This document shows, piece after piece, positions 31,349-40,162 of a stretch of 41,568 nt of DNA. Position 1 is the stretch's first letter, and each line of letters begins with the position of its first letter. The notes under the pieces were generated by a model. It was not told the DNA's origin. It did no database searches and saw nothing but the letters and a program-made list of their open reading frames with translations. This stretch comes from Planctomycetota bacterium (lineage in GTDB: Bacteria > Planctomycetota > Phycisphaerae > Phycisphaerales > SM1A02): assembly GCA_014381305.1 (NCBI GenBank), contig JACNLW010000049.1:1-41568 (forward strand), given 5' to 3'. The translations under genes and the position numbers were made by a program.

Positions 31349-34026
31349 TTTATGTTCTCTTTGATTGAAGCTTGTGCTGCAGCGAGCCGAGCAGTTGGTA
31401 CCCTAAATGGTGAACAACTTACATAATCCAATCCAACACCATGACAGAATTCGACAGATGAAGGGTCACCTCCATGTTCACCACAAATTCCAATTTTAAG
31501 TTTTGGATTTGTTTTTCGCCCACCTTCACAACCCATTTCTACAAGACGACCAACGCCATCACGATCTATTGTTTGGAACGGATCACGTTCAAGAATGCCG
31601 TCTTCTAAATAATGAGGCAAGAAAGAGTTAATGTCATCACGACTAAATCCATATGTAAGTTGTGTAAGGTCATTTGTTCCAAAACTAAAGAAGTCTGCAA
31701 CTTCTGCAATTTGTTCTGCAACGAGTGCGGCGCGAGGAATTTCAATCATCGTTCCAATTGGAATGTTCAATTTTCCTTTAAAACGCTCTTTCTTAGCAAT
31801 TGTCATCATTGTGTTAGCAGCAAGTGCACGTAATTGTTCTAACTCCTCTTCAATTCCAACAAGGGGTATCATAATTTCAGGACGCGCATCAATTCGTTTT
31901 CGCTTACACGCAATAACTGCTTCAGTAATTGCAGTCACTTGCATCACTAATATTTCCGGGTATGTCACTGCAAGACGACAACCACGGTGACCGAGCATTG
32001 GATTAAATTCGTGCAACTGTTCTACGCGATGTTTTACTCGCGACGGTTTAATACCCATTGTTGCAGCAACTTCTTTTTGTCCCGCATGATCGTGCGGCAA
32101 AAATTCGTGCAATGGGGGATCAAGTAATCGAACTGTTACGGGAAGCCCCTTCATCGCTGTGAAAATTCCAATAAAGTCATCTCGCTGATATGGCATCAAT
32201 CGAGCAAGTGCTTCTTCTCGTTTCCCTTTTGTTTCAGCAAGAATCATTCTTCGCATCGCAAGAATTCGATCACCTTCAAAGAACATGTGCTCTGTTCGAG
32301 TAAGACCGATTCCTTCAGCGCCAAATTCACGTGCGCGTTTTGCATCTGTTGGGGAATCAGCATTTGTGCGAACATTCATTCGCCTGCGCTGATCTGCCCA
32401 CTTCATGATTGTGTCAAAATCGCTACTTAGTTTTGGTTCGTGCCTTTCAACTGCACCGAGCATCACTTCACCTGTTCCACCGTCAATTGAAAGTACAGAT
32501 TTTTCGGTATATTTTTTACCGTCGATCGTTACGCGTTTTGCTGCTGCATCAATATGCAATGCAGCCGCTCCGGCAACGCAACATTTTCCCCAGCCCCTTG
32601 CCACAACTGCGGCGTGACTTGTCATACCACCTGTTGAAGTCAAAATGCCAACTGCATGATGCATACCATCAATGTCTTCAGGCGAAGTTTCTTTTCGAAC
32701 GAGCAGTACATTCTCGCCTGCTTCAGCACGTTTCACCGCATCGTCAGCAGAAAACGCAAGTGTGCCAGTTGCAGCACCCGGAGATGCCGGCAAACCCCTC
32801 GCAAGCATTTTTACTTTATGTTTGCTCTTTGCTGTAAAGCTTGGAAGCAAAAGTTGCACAAGATCGCCTGCTGGAATACGAAGTAATGCTTCGTCCTTAT
32901 TAATCATTCGGCTTCGAACCATATCCACAGCAAGTTTTACTGCGGCTGCAGCAGTTCGTTTCCCCGTTCTTGTTTGCAACATCCAGAGTTTACCTTTTTC
33001 AATAGTAAACTCGATGTCTTGCATGTCACTGTAATGTTTTTCGAGCGTTTTCTTTACTTTAAGAAGTTCGTTAAAAATACGATTGTTCCACTTCTTCATT
33101 TCAGAGACTGGCTTGGGTGTCCGAATCCCTGCAACAACATCTTCACCTTGTGCATCAATCAAAAATTCACCGAAAAATTTATCTTCACCAGTTGAGGGAT
33201 TTCGTGTAAATGCAACACCCGTTCCGCAATCAGTACCCATGTTTCCAAAGACCATCGTTTGCACGTTTACTGCTGTACCTCGTAAACCAGTGATGTCATT
33301 AATTTGTCGGTAACTTTTTGCACGATGTGTATTCCAAGATCGAAACACTGCCTCAACGGAAAGAGTAAGTTGCTTGATCGGGTCTTGTGGAAAATCGCTG
33401 CCTACTTTGCGACGGTACACTTTTTTATACCTGTCGCAAACTTCCTTTAGACCTTTTGCAGAGAGTTCGGTATCTAGTTTTACACCGTGTTTTGATTTTA
33501 CCTTTTCGAATTCTTTTTCAAATGATTCGTGTTCCATTCCCATGACGACATCTCCGAACATATTAATAAGCCGTCGATATGCATCCCAGCCAAATCGTTC
33601 GTTGCCTGTGAGTTCAATCATCCCCTGCACAGCGTCATCCGTAAGGCCAAGGTTGAGCACCGTATCCATCATGCCCGGCATTGAAACGGCTGCTCCGGAA
33701 CGAACAGAAACGAGGAGTGGATCTGTCTTAGAGCCAAATTTTTTGCCCGTTTCTTTTTCAAGTTGCTTGATTGCTTTGATTGTGGCGTCATTGAGCCCAG
33801 CGGGCATTTTTGAACCTTCTTTGTAGTACGCTTCGCACATCGTTGTGGGAATTGTAAAACCAGAGGGCACAGGCAAACCAATTGAAGTCATCTCAGCAAG
33901 GTTCGCGCCCTTGCCACCTAGCAGTTGTTTCTGCGTTGCATCACCTTCAGTTTTGAGCGATCCCCAGCAGTACGTCATTTTGACTTTATTCGTTCTTTTT
34001 TTCTTTTTTGCGGTGGCGGTAGCCAT
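31345..34026 (-). CDS. ppdK: Pyruvate, phosphate dikinase
   Basis: An 893-residue enzyme interconverting pyruvate, ATP and phosphate with PEP, AMP and pyrophosphate. In order: the ATP-grasp domain, with GGKGANLAEM (37-46), SVRSGAAVSMPGMMDTVLNLG (107-127); the phosphohistidine domain with TSTGGMTSHAAVVARGWGK and His471; and the PEP/pyruvate barrel with FGTNDLTQLTYGFSRDD and the catalytic Cys848 in GICGEHGG. A 15-residue Lys/Thr/Ala-rich extension precedes the family start. AAGGAG lies before the ATG at 34026. The enzyme can serve gluconeogenesis or PPi-linked glycolysis; the direction is not shown. Confidence 0.96.
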   Translation of the reverse strand: MATATAKKKKRTNKVKMTYCWGSLKTEGDATQKQLLGGKGANLAEMTSIGLPVPSGFTIPTTMCEAYYKEGSKMPAGLNDATIKAIKQLEKETGKKFGSKTDPLLVSVRSGAAVSMPGMMDTVLNLGLTDDAVQGMIELTGNERFGWDAYRRLINMFGDVVMGMEHESFEKEFEKVKSKHGVKLDTELSAKGLKEVCDRYKKVYRRKVGSDFPQDPIKQLTLSVEAVFRSWNTHRAKSYRQINDITGLRGTAVNVQTMVFGNMGTDCGTGVAFTRNPSTGEDKFFGEFLIDAQGEDVVAGIRTPKPVSEMKKWNNRIFNELLKVKKTLEKHYSDMQDIEFTIEKGKLWMLQTRTGKRTAAAAVKLAVDMVRSRMINKDEALLRIPAGDLVQLLLPSFTAKSKHKVKMLARGLPASPGAATGTLAFSADDAVKRAEAGENVLLVRKETSPEDIDGMHHAVGILTSTGGMTSHAAVVARGWGKCCVAGAAALHIDAAAKRVTIDGKKYTEKSVLSIDGGTGEVMLGAVERHEPKLSSDFDTIMKWADQRRRMNVRTNADSPTDAKRAREFGAEGIGLTRTEHMFFEGDRILAMRRMILAETKGKREEALARLMPYQRDDFIGIFTAMKGLPVTVRLLDPPLHEFLPHDHAGQKEVAATMGIKPSRVKHRVEQLHEFNPMLGHRGCRLAVTYPEILVMQVTAITEAVIACKRKRIDARPEIMIPLVGIEEELEQLRALAANTMMTIAKKERFKGKLNIPIGTMIEIPRAALVAEQIAEVADFFSFGTNDLTQLTYGFSRDDINSFLPHYLEDGILERDPFQTIDRDGVGRLVEMGCEGGRKTNPKLKIGICGEHGGDPSSVEFCHGVGLDYVSCSPFRVPTARLAAAQASIKENIK

Positions 34027-34060
34027 GTGTTATTCTCCTTGATTCAGCGCAAGATCGCGA

Positions 34061-34066
34061 ATTATA
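34061..34066 (-). promoter_or_regulatory. -10 box of ppdK
   Basis: TATAAT on the minus strand (34066-34061), about 35 nt upstream of the ppdK ATG, within the 67-nt gap shared with the divergent pabB gene. The -35 region (GTGTGA at the right spacing) is poor. Confidence 0.5.
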
Positions 34067-34093
34067 CCGCATACACACATCATTCACACCACT

Positions 34094-35407
34094 ATGAACT
34101 GCCTAACTTCTATCCAATGCTCGGTACTCCCCCACGACGCAATAAATTTGAAGGATTGTTCCAAAACACCGTTTGAAGTCGCCCGATCTTGGCCAAGGAA
34201 TGAGCCATTAATTGCGTTGATTGCAGGAGACGGTACTGGGCGATGGTCAAGATGGTCAATCATTGCACCAGCAACGGGGAAACGGCTCACCGTAAAATCC
34301 AAAGAAGATTTACAACACTTTCGCAAAGAACTTGAATCAATCAGACACACTTCCTTGATTCCGGGATGGATTGGTTACCTTGGATATGAGTTAGGTGTCT
34401 GTTTTGAAGAGAAAGTGAATGGCTTGAAAGATAAAAAAAGTGATTGGGCTTTGGCAGATTTTGTTTGGTGCGACAAATGTCTTGTCCATGATGCACAAGA
34501 TAATAGTTGGTGGTCAGTTGGAGGTTTTGAACTTCCAAAATTTCAAGATGAACAAAATGATTTACGGTCTGGTGAATTGATTGATGAAGATGGTGATGAG
34601 CAGTATAAAAAATCTGTAGCAAACACGAAACTATATATACATGAAGGAGATATTTTTCAAGCGAACATTACGCGGCGATTTTCTGCAGAAATATCTGGAG
34701 ATGTTCGAAATGCCTCACTCGATGCACTTGCTGCTCCGGGCGGATGGTTTGGGGCGTGGATTGAATTCAACGATCAAGAACAACGCTCAATTTTATCGTT
34801 AAGCCCTGAGTTATTTTTACAATTCGACGGTGAAACACGCCAGGTTGTATCAAGGCCAATGAAAGGGACTCGACCGATTACAGATTTGCCTGAAACGTTG
34901 ATGAACTCAGACAAGGATGCAGCTGAATTGCACATGATTATTGATTTAATGCGTAATGACTTGGGGCGAGTGTGTGAATTTGGTTCAATGAAAGTGACCG
35001 AATCTCGGGCGATCGAACAACATCCCACTGTGTGGCAGTGCATCGGAGAAGTGCAAGGAAAACTCTGTAGTGAAACGACGAGTTACGACTTACTTGCTGC
35101 TACATTTCCCGCGGGTTCGATTACTGGCGCGCCTAAAATTCGTGCAATGCAAATAATTGAAGAACTTGAAGCAACTCCACGTGGCCCATACTGCGGTTCA
35201 ATTGGAGTTATCGGTGGCTCCATATTGCTCAATGTTGCGATACGAACAGCAACATTTCAGGGGAGCGGAACTCCTTCTCAATTTCAGGGCTCACTTACAT
35301 ACGGGACTGGTTGTGGAATTGTTGCAGATTCCATTGTAACTGAGGAGTGCAAAGAATCACATGTAAAAACAAATGTGCTGCGATCATCTCCAATTTTAAA
35401 TCGTTAA
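34094..35407 (+). CDS. pabB: Aminodeoxychorismate synthase component I
   Basis: A 437-residue chorismate-utilising enzyme. The C-terminal domain has VSRPMKGTRP with the Lys that marks aminodeoxychorismate synthases (anthranilate synthases have Ala there), then DKDAAELHMIIDLMRNDLGR, and FPAGSITGAPKIRAMQIIEEL. The N-terminal domain starts MNCLTSIQCSV and contains GWIGYLGYELG. It forms 4-amino-4-deoxychorismate for folate synthesis, with a PabA amidotransferase not seen here. The gene is divergent from ppdK and convergent with the RAYT gene 5 nt away. Confidence 0.9.
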   Translation: MNCLTSIQCSVLPHDAINLKDCSKTPFEVARSWPRNEPLIALIAGDGTGRWSRWSIIAPATGKRLTVKSKEDLQHFRKELESIRHTSLIPGWIGYLGYELGVCFEEKVNGLKDKKSDWALADFVWCDKCLVHDAQDNSWWSVGGFELPKFQDEQNDLRSGELIDEDGDEQYKKSVANTKLYIHEGDIFQANITRRFSAEISGDVRNASLDALAAPGGWFGAWIEFNDQEQRSILSLSPELFLQFDGETRQVVSRPMKGTRPITDLPETLMNSDKDAAELHMIIDLMRNDLGRVCEFGSMKVTESRAIEQHPTVWQCIGEVQGKLCSETTSYDLLAATFPAGSITGAPKIRAMQIIEELEATPRGPYCGSIGVIGGSILLNVAIRTATFQGSGTPSQFQGSLTYGTGCGIVADSIVTEECKESHVKTNVLRSSPILNR

Positions 35408-35412
35408 CGCAC

Positions 35413-36030
35413 TTAGGAAACTGATTCCGGCAATTCCCAAGCAGTTTTTAATTCTTCAACGACTGTCCTCTTTAAAGATGTTTGAACCTTAATAAGCTCT
35501 TTGTATTCCAACATGTCATCAGACCACCACCGTGGTTTGAGTGATGTCCACCACCAGTCAGGTTCGACAAGATAAGGTCGCTGAATGCCGTGGTGCCTCA
35601 GATACGCGCTTGACCAGCGCCACTGTTGAGGAGTATTTGAAAGGTTTGCTTTCACTGGATTTTGCACAACATACATCCATGTTTTAGCCAGATGCTCACC
35701 AGGGCCAACTTCCTTTGAAAAAAAGCGACTTTGCCAAAGCGACCCGACTCTGCCATACCTTTGATTGAACCATTGCGAGTACATGCCCTGAAACCATTTT
35801 ACCCACAAACTTACGTTTTTCCCTTTTACAGATCTAATAATGATGTGAAAATGGTTAGGCATAAGGCAAAAAGCAACAATTTCCACTGCATATTTTTCAC
35901 AAGCACGTTCAAGTAATTCTAAAAATTTACAATAATCACTTGCACAGAGATAAACCGTGCGTTTTTCTACGCCTCGGTTGATGATGTGATAGAAGGAGTT
36001 GTCCCTAATATTTCTCTTTTGTCTTGCCAT
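35413..36030 (-). CDS. REP-associated tyrosine transposase (RAYT, Y1_Tnp)
   Basis: A 205-residue Y1/HUH endonuclease of the REP-associated type. The N-terminus NIRDNSFYHIINRGVEKRTV is the usual RAYT start; HUH is H60-F61-H62 in LMPNHFHIIIRS, and Tyr120 in WMYVVQNPVKANL is the expected nucleophile. RVGSLWQSRFFS is also conserved. The gene begins about 100 nt from a 13-bp GGGTCA repeat array at 36137-36255. RAYTs process palindromic REP sequences, so the array is the likely substrate. The protein looks intact over its length, with a normal 3-prime end next to pabB. Confidence 0.9.
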   Translation of the reverse strand: MARQKRNIRDNSFYHIINRGVEKRTVYLCASDYCKFLELLERACEKYAVEIVAFCLMPNHFHIIIRSVKGKNVSLWVKWFQGMYSQWFNQRYGRVGSLWQSRFFSKEVGPGEHLAKTWMYVVQNPVKANLSNTPQQWRWSSAYLRHHGIQRPYLVEPDWWWTSLKPRWWSDDMLEYKELIKVQTSLKRTVVEELKTAWELPESVS

Positions 36031-36136
36031 GTGCGAAATGTATCACCATATTTCAACATTCCTGAAATCCACGCCTTTTTTCTGGTCAATTTTTGCGCCT
36101 CTTACATATTCCACCAATATCCCTGCGATCTGACCC

Positions 36137-36288
36137 TGGGGTCTGACCCTTTGACCTGACCCTGGGGTCTGACCCCCTGACCTGACCCTGGGGTCTGACC
36201 CCCTGACCTGACCCCGGGGTCTGACCCCAGGGTCAGGTCAAAGGGTCAGGTCAAAAATGGGTCCGATCGGGTCCCAAATGTCCCTGAG
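36137..36288. repeat. GGGTCA-type 13-bp repeat array, locus 2, next to the RAYT gene
   Basis: Seven 13-nt units lie end to end from 36137 to 36227: TGGGGTCTGACCC, TTTGACCTGACCC and CCTGACCTGACCC in the order B-A-B-C-B-C-B. After the pivot CGGGGTCTGACCC the array flips strand and two GGGTCAGGTCAAA units follow at 36230-36255. It ends in GGGTCC...AAATGTCCCTGAG, similar to the cap of locus 1. A partial unit (ATCTGACCC) precedes it at 36128. This fills the gap between the RAYT and PilZ genes. Confidence 0.92.
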
Positions 36289-36317
36289 AGCTCGATGTGG
36301 CGGTGAGGAAGAAATTG

Positions 36318-37166
36318 TTATGCGGATGCGCGGAATTGTTCCCGCTGTTGGATCGCAACAGCGCGGGTGATTTGTTGCACAACGAATCTGCGGTGGGATG
36401 GATTAAACGAGAAATCGAACGCCATACCCATATACGTAGAACCGCCTGCTTCGAGATGCCAATGCATTTGCTTCGCAGTCACGCAGAGAGGAGGTCCATC
36501 AACTCCAGGAAGTGGAAATTTCAGCCAAAAGAGACGATGTCTCCCTATTCCACTTGCTTCAGTGCCTGATATTTGTAAACCAACACCACCACCTCCAATA
36601 TTAACGAGCGTTGCAGGCAACATCGGGCCAACGTCAGGCATTGCGTCATCAGAATCAATCGACTCTGGTTCAGTACACCCGCTGAGCATTCGTTCAATTC
36701 GTAATTGACAAAGTCGCTCCGCCAACACCACTGATCTTGGATCAAGCAGCGGCCAAACTGAAACTTCAGGTAGAACGAGTGAATCTGTACTAATTCTAAA
36801 GTCGCGTCGCCGTTGACACCGCTCCATCGTTGAAGGCAACGCTAGTTTAAGCCCTGTAACTTCCTTGCCTCTTGAACGAACAACCGTCGTACCTACACAA
36901 CTTGTTCTACACATCCAACGGTTCTGCCCAATTGCCATAATTCCGAGTAACTGCACACCCTTCGTCAACGGCAATGGTTCACCTGCGGCAGTTGGCATTT
37001 CAACGAGTATCTCATTTTCAGTCATGCCAAGCAATTTTGCCCGCCACACAAAATCGCTTCCTGTTGGACCTGCTGGTGCTAATGCAATTTGCAATGAACC
37101 TTTGTGATCGACAAGTTGCTGTAGGCATCGACGCCATCCTGATGTTCGGGATCGTTGTGCTGTCAT
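36318..37166 (-). CDS. YcgR-like PilZ-domain protein
   Basis: A 282-residue protein. The PilZ signature for cyclic-di-GMP binding is present as RRRDFR (119-124; R-x3-R) and NIGGGGVG (189-196; D/N-x-S-x2-G, with Gly at the Ser position). The first 110 residues form the beta-barrel found ahead of PilZ in YcgR proteins, which act as flagellar brakes or similar c-di-GMP effectors. Between the two halves of the PilZ domain a loop of about 50 residues (140-185) is inserted, longer than usual. ATG at 37166 follows ACGGAG; an earlier start lacks a ribosome site. The gene ends 30 nt from repeat locus 2. Confidence 0.75.
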   Translation of the reverse strand: MTAQRSRTSGWRRCLQQLVDHKGSLQIALAPAGPTGSDFVWRAKLLGMTENEILVEMPTAAGEPLPLTKGVQLLGIMAIGQNRWMCRTSCVGTTVVRSRGKEVTGLKLALPSTMERCQRRRDFRISTDSLVLPEVSVWPLLDPRSVVLAERLCQLRIERMLSGCTEPESIDSDDAMPDVGPMLPATLVNIGGGGVGLQISGTEASGIGRHRLFWLKFPLPGVDGPPLCVTAKQMHWHLEAGGSTYMGMAFDFSFNPSHRRFVVQQITRAVAIQQREQFRASA

Positions 37167-37271
37167 GTTTGAAAACTCCGTGAGATTAGCCTGTAAGAAA
37201 GTGCGACACAATGTCGCCACTAACTATTCAATCGGTAGAGTTCAATACTTGATACATTCCACGTTGCGTTT

Positions 37272-37961
37272 TTAGACTTTTGGTACCCGCATGACCAACA
37301 CTCCCCCACCAACCGGCATAACCCGAGGGCTTTCGGGGGGCGATAATTCGCTCAGACGTGCAGCAAGTTCGAGTTCACCCATTGTCCAAAGCCGCATGAA
37401 CCGATCATCTTTCCCAAGTTCCCAATTATTAGGCTGCACATCATCACCTTCTCTAATCGCAAAAACTGAGTCATTCGTAGACCATACAAGTTGTAAAGTT
37501 TCCTCGTCATTCACACCGTTACACCAGCGACCTTCTACAAGCTCTGGCCAAAGATCGCGCGGAATGTCATCGATGATGATCATGCCCTCCTCAGAGAGTG
37601 ATTTTCTACATCCTTGCAGTAAACGAACACCTTCATGCACATCTGCAAACAGCATAAATGTATTACCACAACAAATAATCGCGTCGAAGGGTTCGCATAA
37701 AGGCAACTCATCAAACACATCACCATCAATCAAAGTTGCATTCACATCTGCATCAGCACATATTGCAGCACATGCACTTATTGCTTCGGGATCTATATCT
37801 ATTCCTGTCACTTCATGCCCAGCAAGTGCTGCTGGAACTAACAAACGGCCATTCCCACATCCAATATCAAGAACTCGCCTTGGTGCATCTCCAAGCAAGT
37901 GCAACACCTCTTTTATTTGAACCTTTGAACTTTCTTCTTCCATTGGCATCCACTCGTTCAT
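37272..37961 (-). CDS. Class I SAM-dependent methyltransferase
   Basis: A 229-residue methyltransferase with motif I RVLDIGCGNGRLL (residues 29-41), motif II GIDIDPEAI, and the acidic DGDVFDELPL before FDAIICCGNTFML (motif IV). The C-terminal part holds a substrate-binding insert with WSTNDSVFAIREGD and NWELGKDDRFMRLW. Substrate unknown. ATG at 37961 overlaps the transglutaminase stop as ATGA, so it is coupled to the envelope-associated genes upstream. Confidence 0.85.
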   Translation of the reverse strand: MNEWMPMEEESSKVQIKEVLHLLGDAPRRVLDIGCGNGRLLVPAALAGHEVTGIDIDPEAISACAAICADADVNATLIDGDVFDELPLCEPFDAIICCGNTFMLFADVHEGVRLLQGCRKSLSEEGMIIIDDIPRDLWPELVEGRWCNGVNDEETLQLVWSTNDSVFAIREGDDVQPNNWELGKDDRFMRLWTMGELELAARLSELSPPESPRVMPVGGGVLVMRVPKV

Positions 37962-40162
37962 GACACACCCTTTCGCATCGCACTTGAAAAATCGGAAACG
38001 GTTTTCGACATAGATAACCGTTGGCTTCTTCCTAACTGCTCACCACCGAACCTGACCCGATAGTATGTATCCGTCAATGTACGCAATAAACTTTCTGCTT
38101 CCATTGAAAGTTGTAGTGATTGTATCCACGTTTTTGCAGGTTGCCACGTTGGTTTTTCGTGGCCTTCGGTAGATAAAATACGCACGACGTCTGCGTAAAA
38201 CTCTACGTTATTGATAGTTGAAACGGAAGCAGTGGAATGCAACATAAGTATTTTACGCACTCGCTTTCGTCTGCCAACTACGACAATAATGACAATTGTT
38301 GCTCCAACTACTGAACTAGCAACAAGTACAATCCACACCAAACCGCCTGAACCAATATCAAACCAATTTACTACTTTCGCCCCCATTACGGTTGCTGCTT
38401 CCCAACCTGCACTTGTTTTTTCACGCCAAAGCGGAAAGAAAGTATCCATAAGATGATGTTGCGTATCTGCATCAAAATTTAAAACTCCAAGTTTCCATTC
38501 TCTATCGAGACGAAGCCATGCAAGTCGCAAGCCTTCAAGCCATCCGAGCGATTGATGTGCTGTCGGAGACCCTGTTGATGGTGGCGTTGGATCAAACGCA
38601 CGCCATAACCCGTTTGCAACTTCAGTTTCAACCCACGCATGTGCATCGCTATCTAAAACAATGTATTGCTTTGTTGTCTTATCCCATCGGTCAGTCAAAT
38701 ACCCTGTAACAATTCTTGCGGGCAATCCCACGGTGTCGCACATTGCTACCATCGACGCTGCAAAATATTCACAATGTCCTGATTGCATCGTTAACAAAAA
38801 TGCTTCCGTTGGATCTTCGTGATTATTCATAAAAGCATATTCTTCAGGAGCAAGAAGTGACTGGTCCGTCGAATATTGAAACGCATTAGATGTCAAATAA
38901 TCAACAAATAACTGAGAAACTTTTGTGTTCGTTGCCTCATCATCGTGTAAAACAAAGTCGCTTGTAATGTTATTTTCTTGAAGAATACTTACGGCAAGTT
39001 CCTCAACTGCTTCATTCTCGTACTGTCCTGTTTGGGATTTTGTTGACTCGGATGAAATATATCTTTGAAGATCAACCTGAACACTATATCGTTTTGGAAA
39101 TGTTGAAATTGGATTAAACGTCATTGTGTGCAAAGATCTGTCGTACATCACCATCACGGATTCATCAGCCCGTATTCCAACTGGTTCATAAAGTGAATAA
39201 ATGTTTACTGAAGGACGCTGAAGTGCAACATGCATAGTGAAGTGATTATGATTTTTCTTTTTTACAAGTGGAATGTATGTATCTGCATCTACTTTTATTT
39301 TTTTTGCAAAAATGCGGCTACCTGCAACCCAAACACCCTCGCCTTCATACCTTTCAAGCACAGAACCCCGCAATCGTAATGGCTCTGGCAATTGAAAAAC
39401 TACGCCATCACTATCAACCAGTTGCACTACCATCACTTGTTCTTTTCGAATCGTAATATCGCGATCTGGTGAAAGTTCGAGACGGGAAACCCCGCCATCA
39501 GCTTTACCAAGATGACGTGAGTCATCTGTAAATCCTCGAGGTATGAAAAAGAATGAAACAATTGATAGTACAAGACCAACGAATAGCAACGCGGATGCTG
39601 TGCGCCTAAATGCTGCACATACGCTTTTTCCGGTAACAGGTCGAGTCCAAGGAACACCATACGATTTTGGAACTGCCGCGTACCTCTCTAGCCGCATTGT
39701 TTCAACGCCGTAATAAAGTTGATACAACATGAAGACCCATGCAGCTAGACCACCCCAAAGCACTAGCAAAATACCAAAGAGAAGGTCTGTTGCATACAAA
39801 CCCGCAAGCGTCATGAGAACAATACTGAGTATCAATTCTTGCGCATCATTTTGTACTGATTTTTCTCCGTAGAGTTTAATTACTGTGAGCCAAACAAAAA
39901 ATTGACCTATAACTTGAATGAGATTATCAAGGGTAAGTTGCGAGTTAAACAACGTTATTGCAAGTGCTCCTACTACTGCGAGCAGTGATGCCCATCTTGG
40001 AAGCACGTTTGATCGAGGTCCTTCGGTGAAATACCAACTAAGTAGTACCAACGTGGATGAAACTAAAAGAATCCACAAATCACCAAGTGCAACACATTGC
40101 GCAATGACAGCGAAGAGTACAAGAACCAGACGAAGCAATCTATAGTGTTTCAAAACCCTCAT
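37958..40162 (-). CDS. TgpA-type transglutaminase-like membrane protein
   Basis: A 734-residue protein. About seven membrane segments fill residues 5-210 (DUF3488-like), then an extracytoplasmic transglutaminase-core domain with the Cys464 (SGHCEYFAASMVAM), His508 (DSDAHAWVE) and Asp524 (WRAFDPTPP) triad, a further membrane segment near 615-640 and a cytoplasmic C-terminal part. TgpA of Pseudomonas is of this kind and essential there; the target is unknown. Genes of this kind commonly sit beside a DUF58 gene, as here. It overlaps the DUF58 gene by 4 nt. Confidence 0.88.
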   Translation of the reverse strand: MRVLKHYRLLRLVLVLFAVIAQCVALGDLWILLVSSTLVLLSWYFTEGPRSNVLPRWASLLAVVGALAITLFNSQLTLDNLIQVIGQFFVWLTVIKLYGEKSVQNDAQELILSIVLMTLAGLYATDLLFGILLVLWGGLAAWVFMLYQLYYGVETMRLERYAAVPKSYGVPWTRPVTGKSVCAAFRRTASALLFVGLVLSIVSFFFIPRGFTDDSRHLGKADGGVSRLELSPDRDITIRKEQVMVVQLVDSDGVVFQLPEPLRLRGSVLERYEGEGVWVAGSRIFAKKIKVDADTYIPLVKKKNHNHFTMHVALQRPSVNIYSLYEPVGIRADESVMVMYDRSLHTMTFNPISTFPKRYSVQVDLQRYISSESTKSQTGQYENEAVEELAVSILQENNITSDFVLHDDEATNTKVSQLFVDYLTSNAFQYSTDQSLLAPEEYAFMNNHEDPTEAFLLTMQSGHCEYFAASMVAMCDTVGLPARIVTGYLTDRWDKTTKQYIVLDSDAHAWVETEVANGLWRAFDPTPPSTGSPTAHQSLGWLEGLRLAWLRLDREWKLGVLNFDADTQHHLMDTFFPLWREKTSAGWEAATVMGAKVVNWFDIGSGGLVWIVLVASSVVGATIVIIVVVGRRKRVRKILMLHSTASVSTINNVEFYADVVRILSTEGHEKPTWQPAKTWIQSLQLSMEAESLLRTLTDTYYRVRFGGEQLGRSQRLSMSKTVSDFSSAMRKGVS

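Noticed and set aside
34094-35407. TrpE (anthranilate synthase) for the chorismate enzyme
   Set aside because: The Lys in MKGTRP marks aminodeoxychorismate synthase; TrpE carries Ala there.
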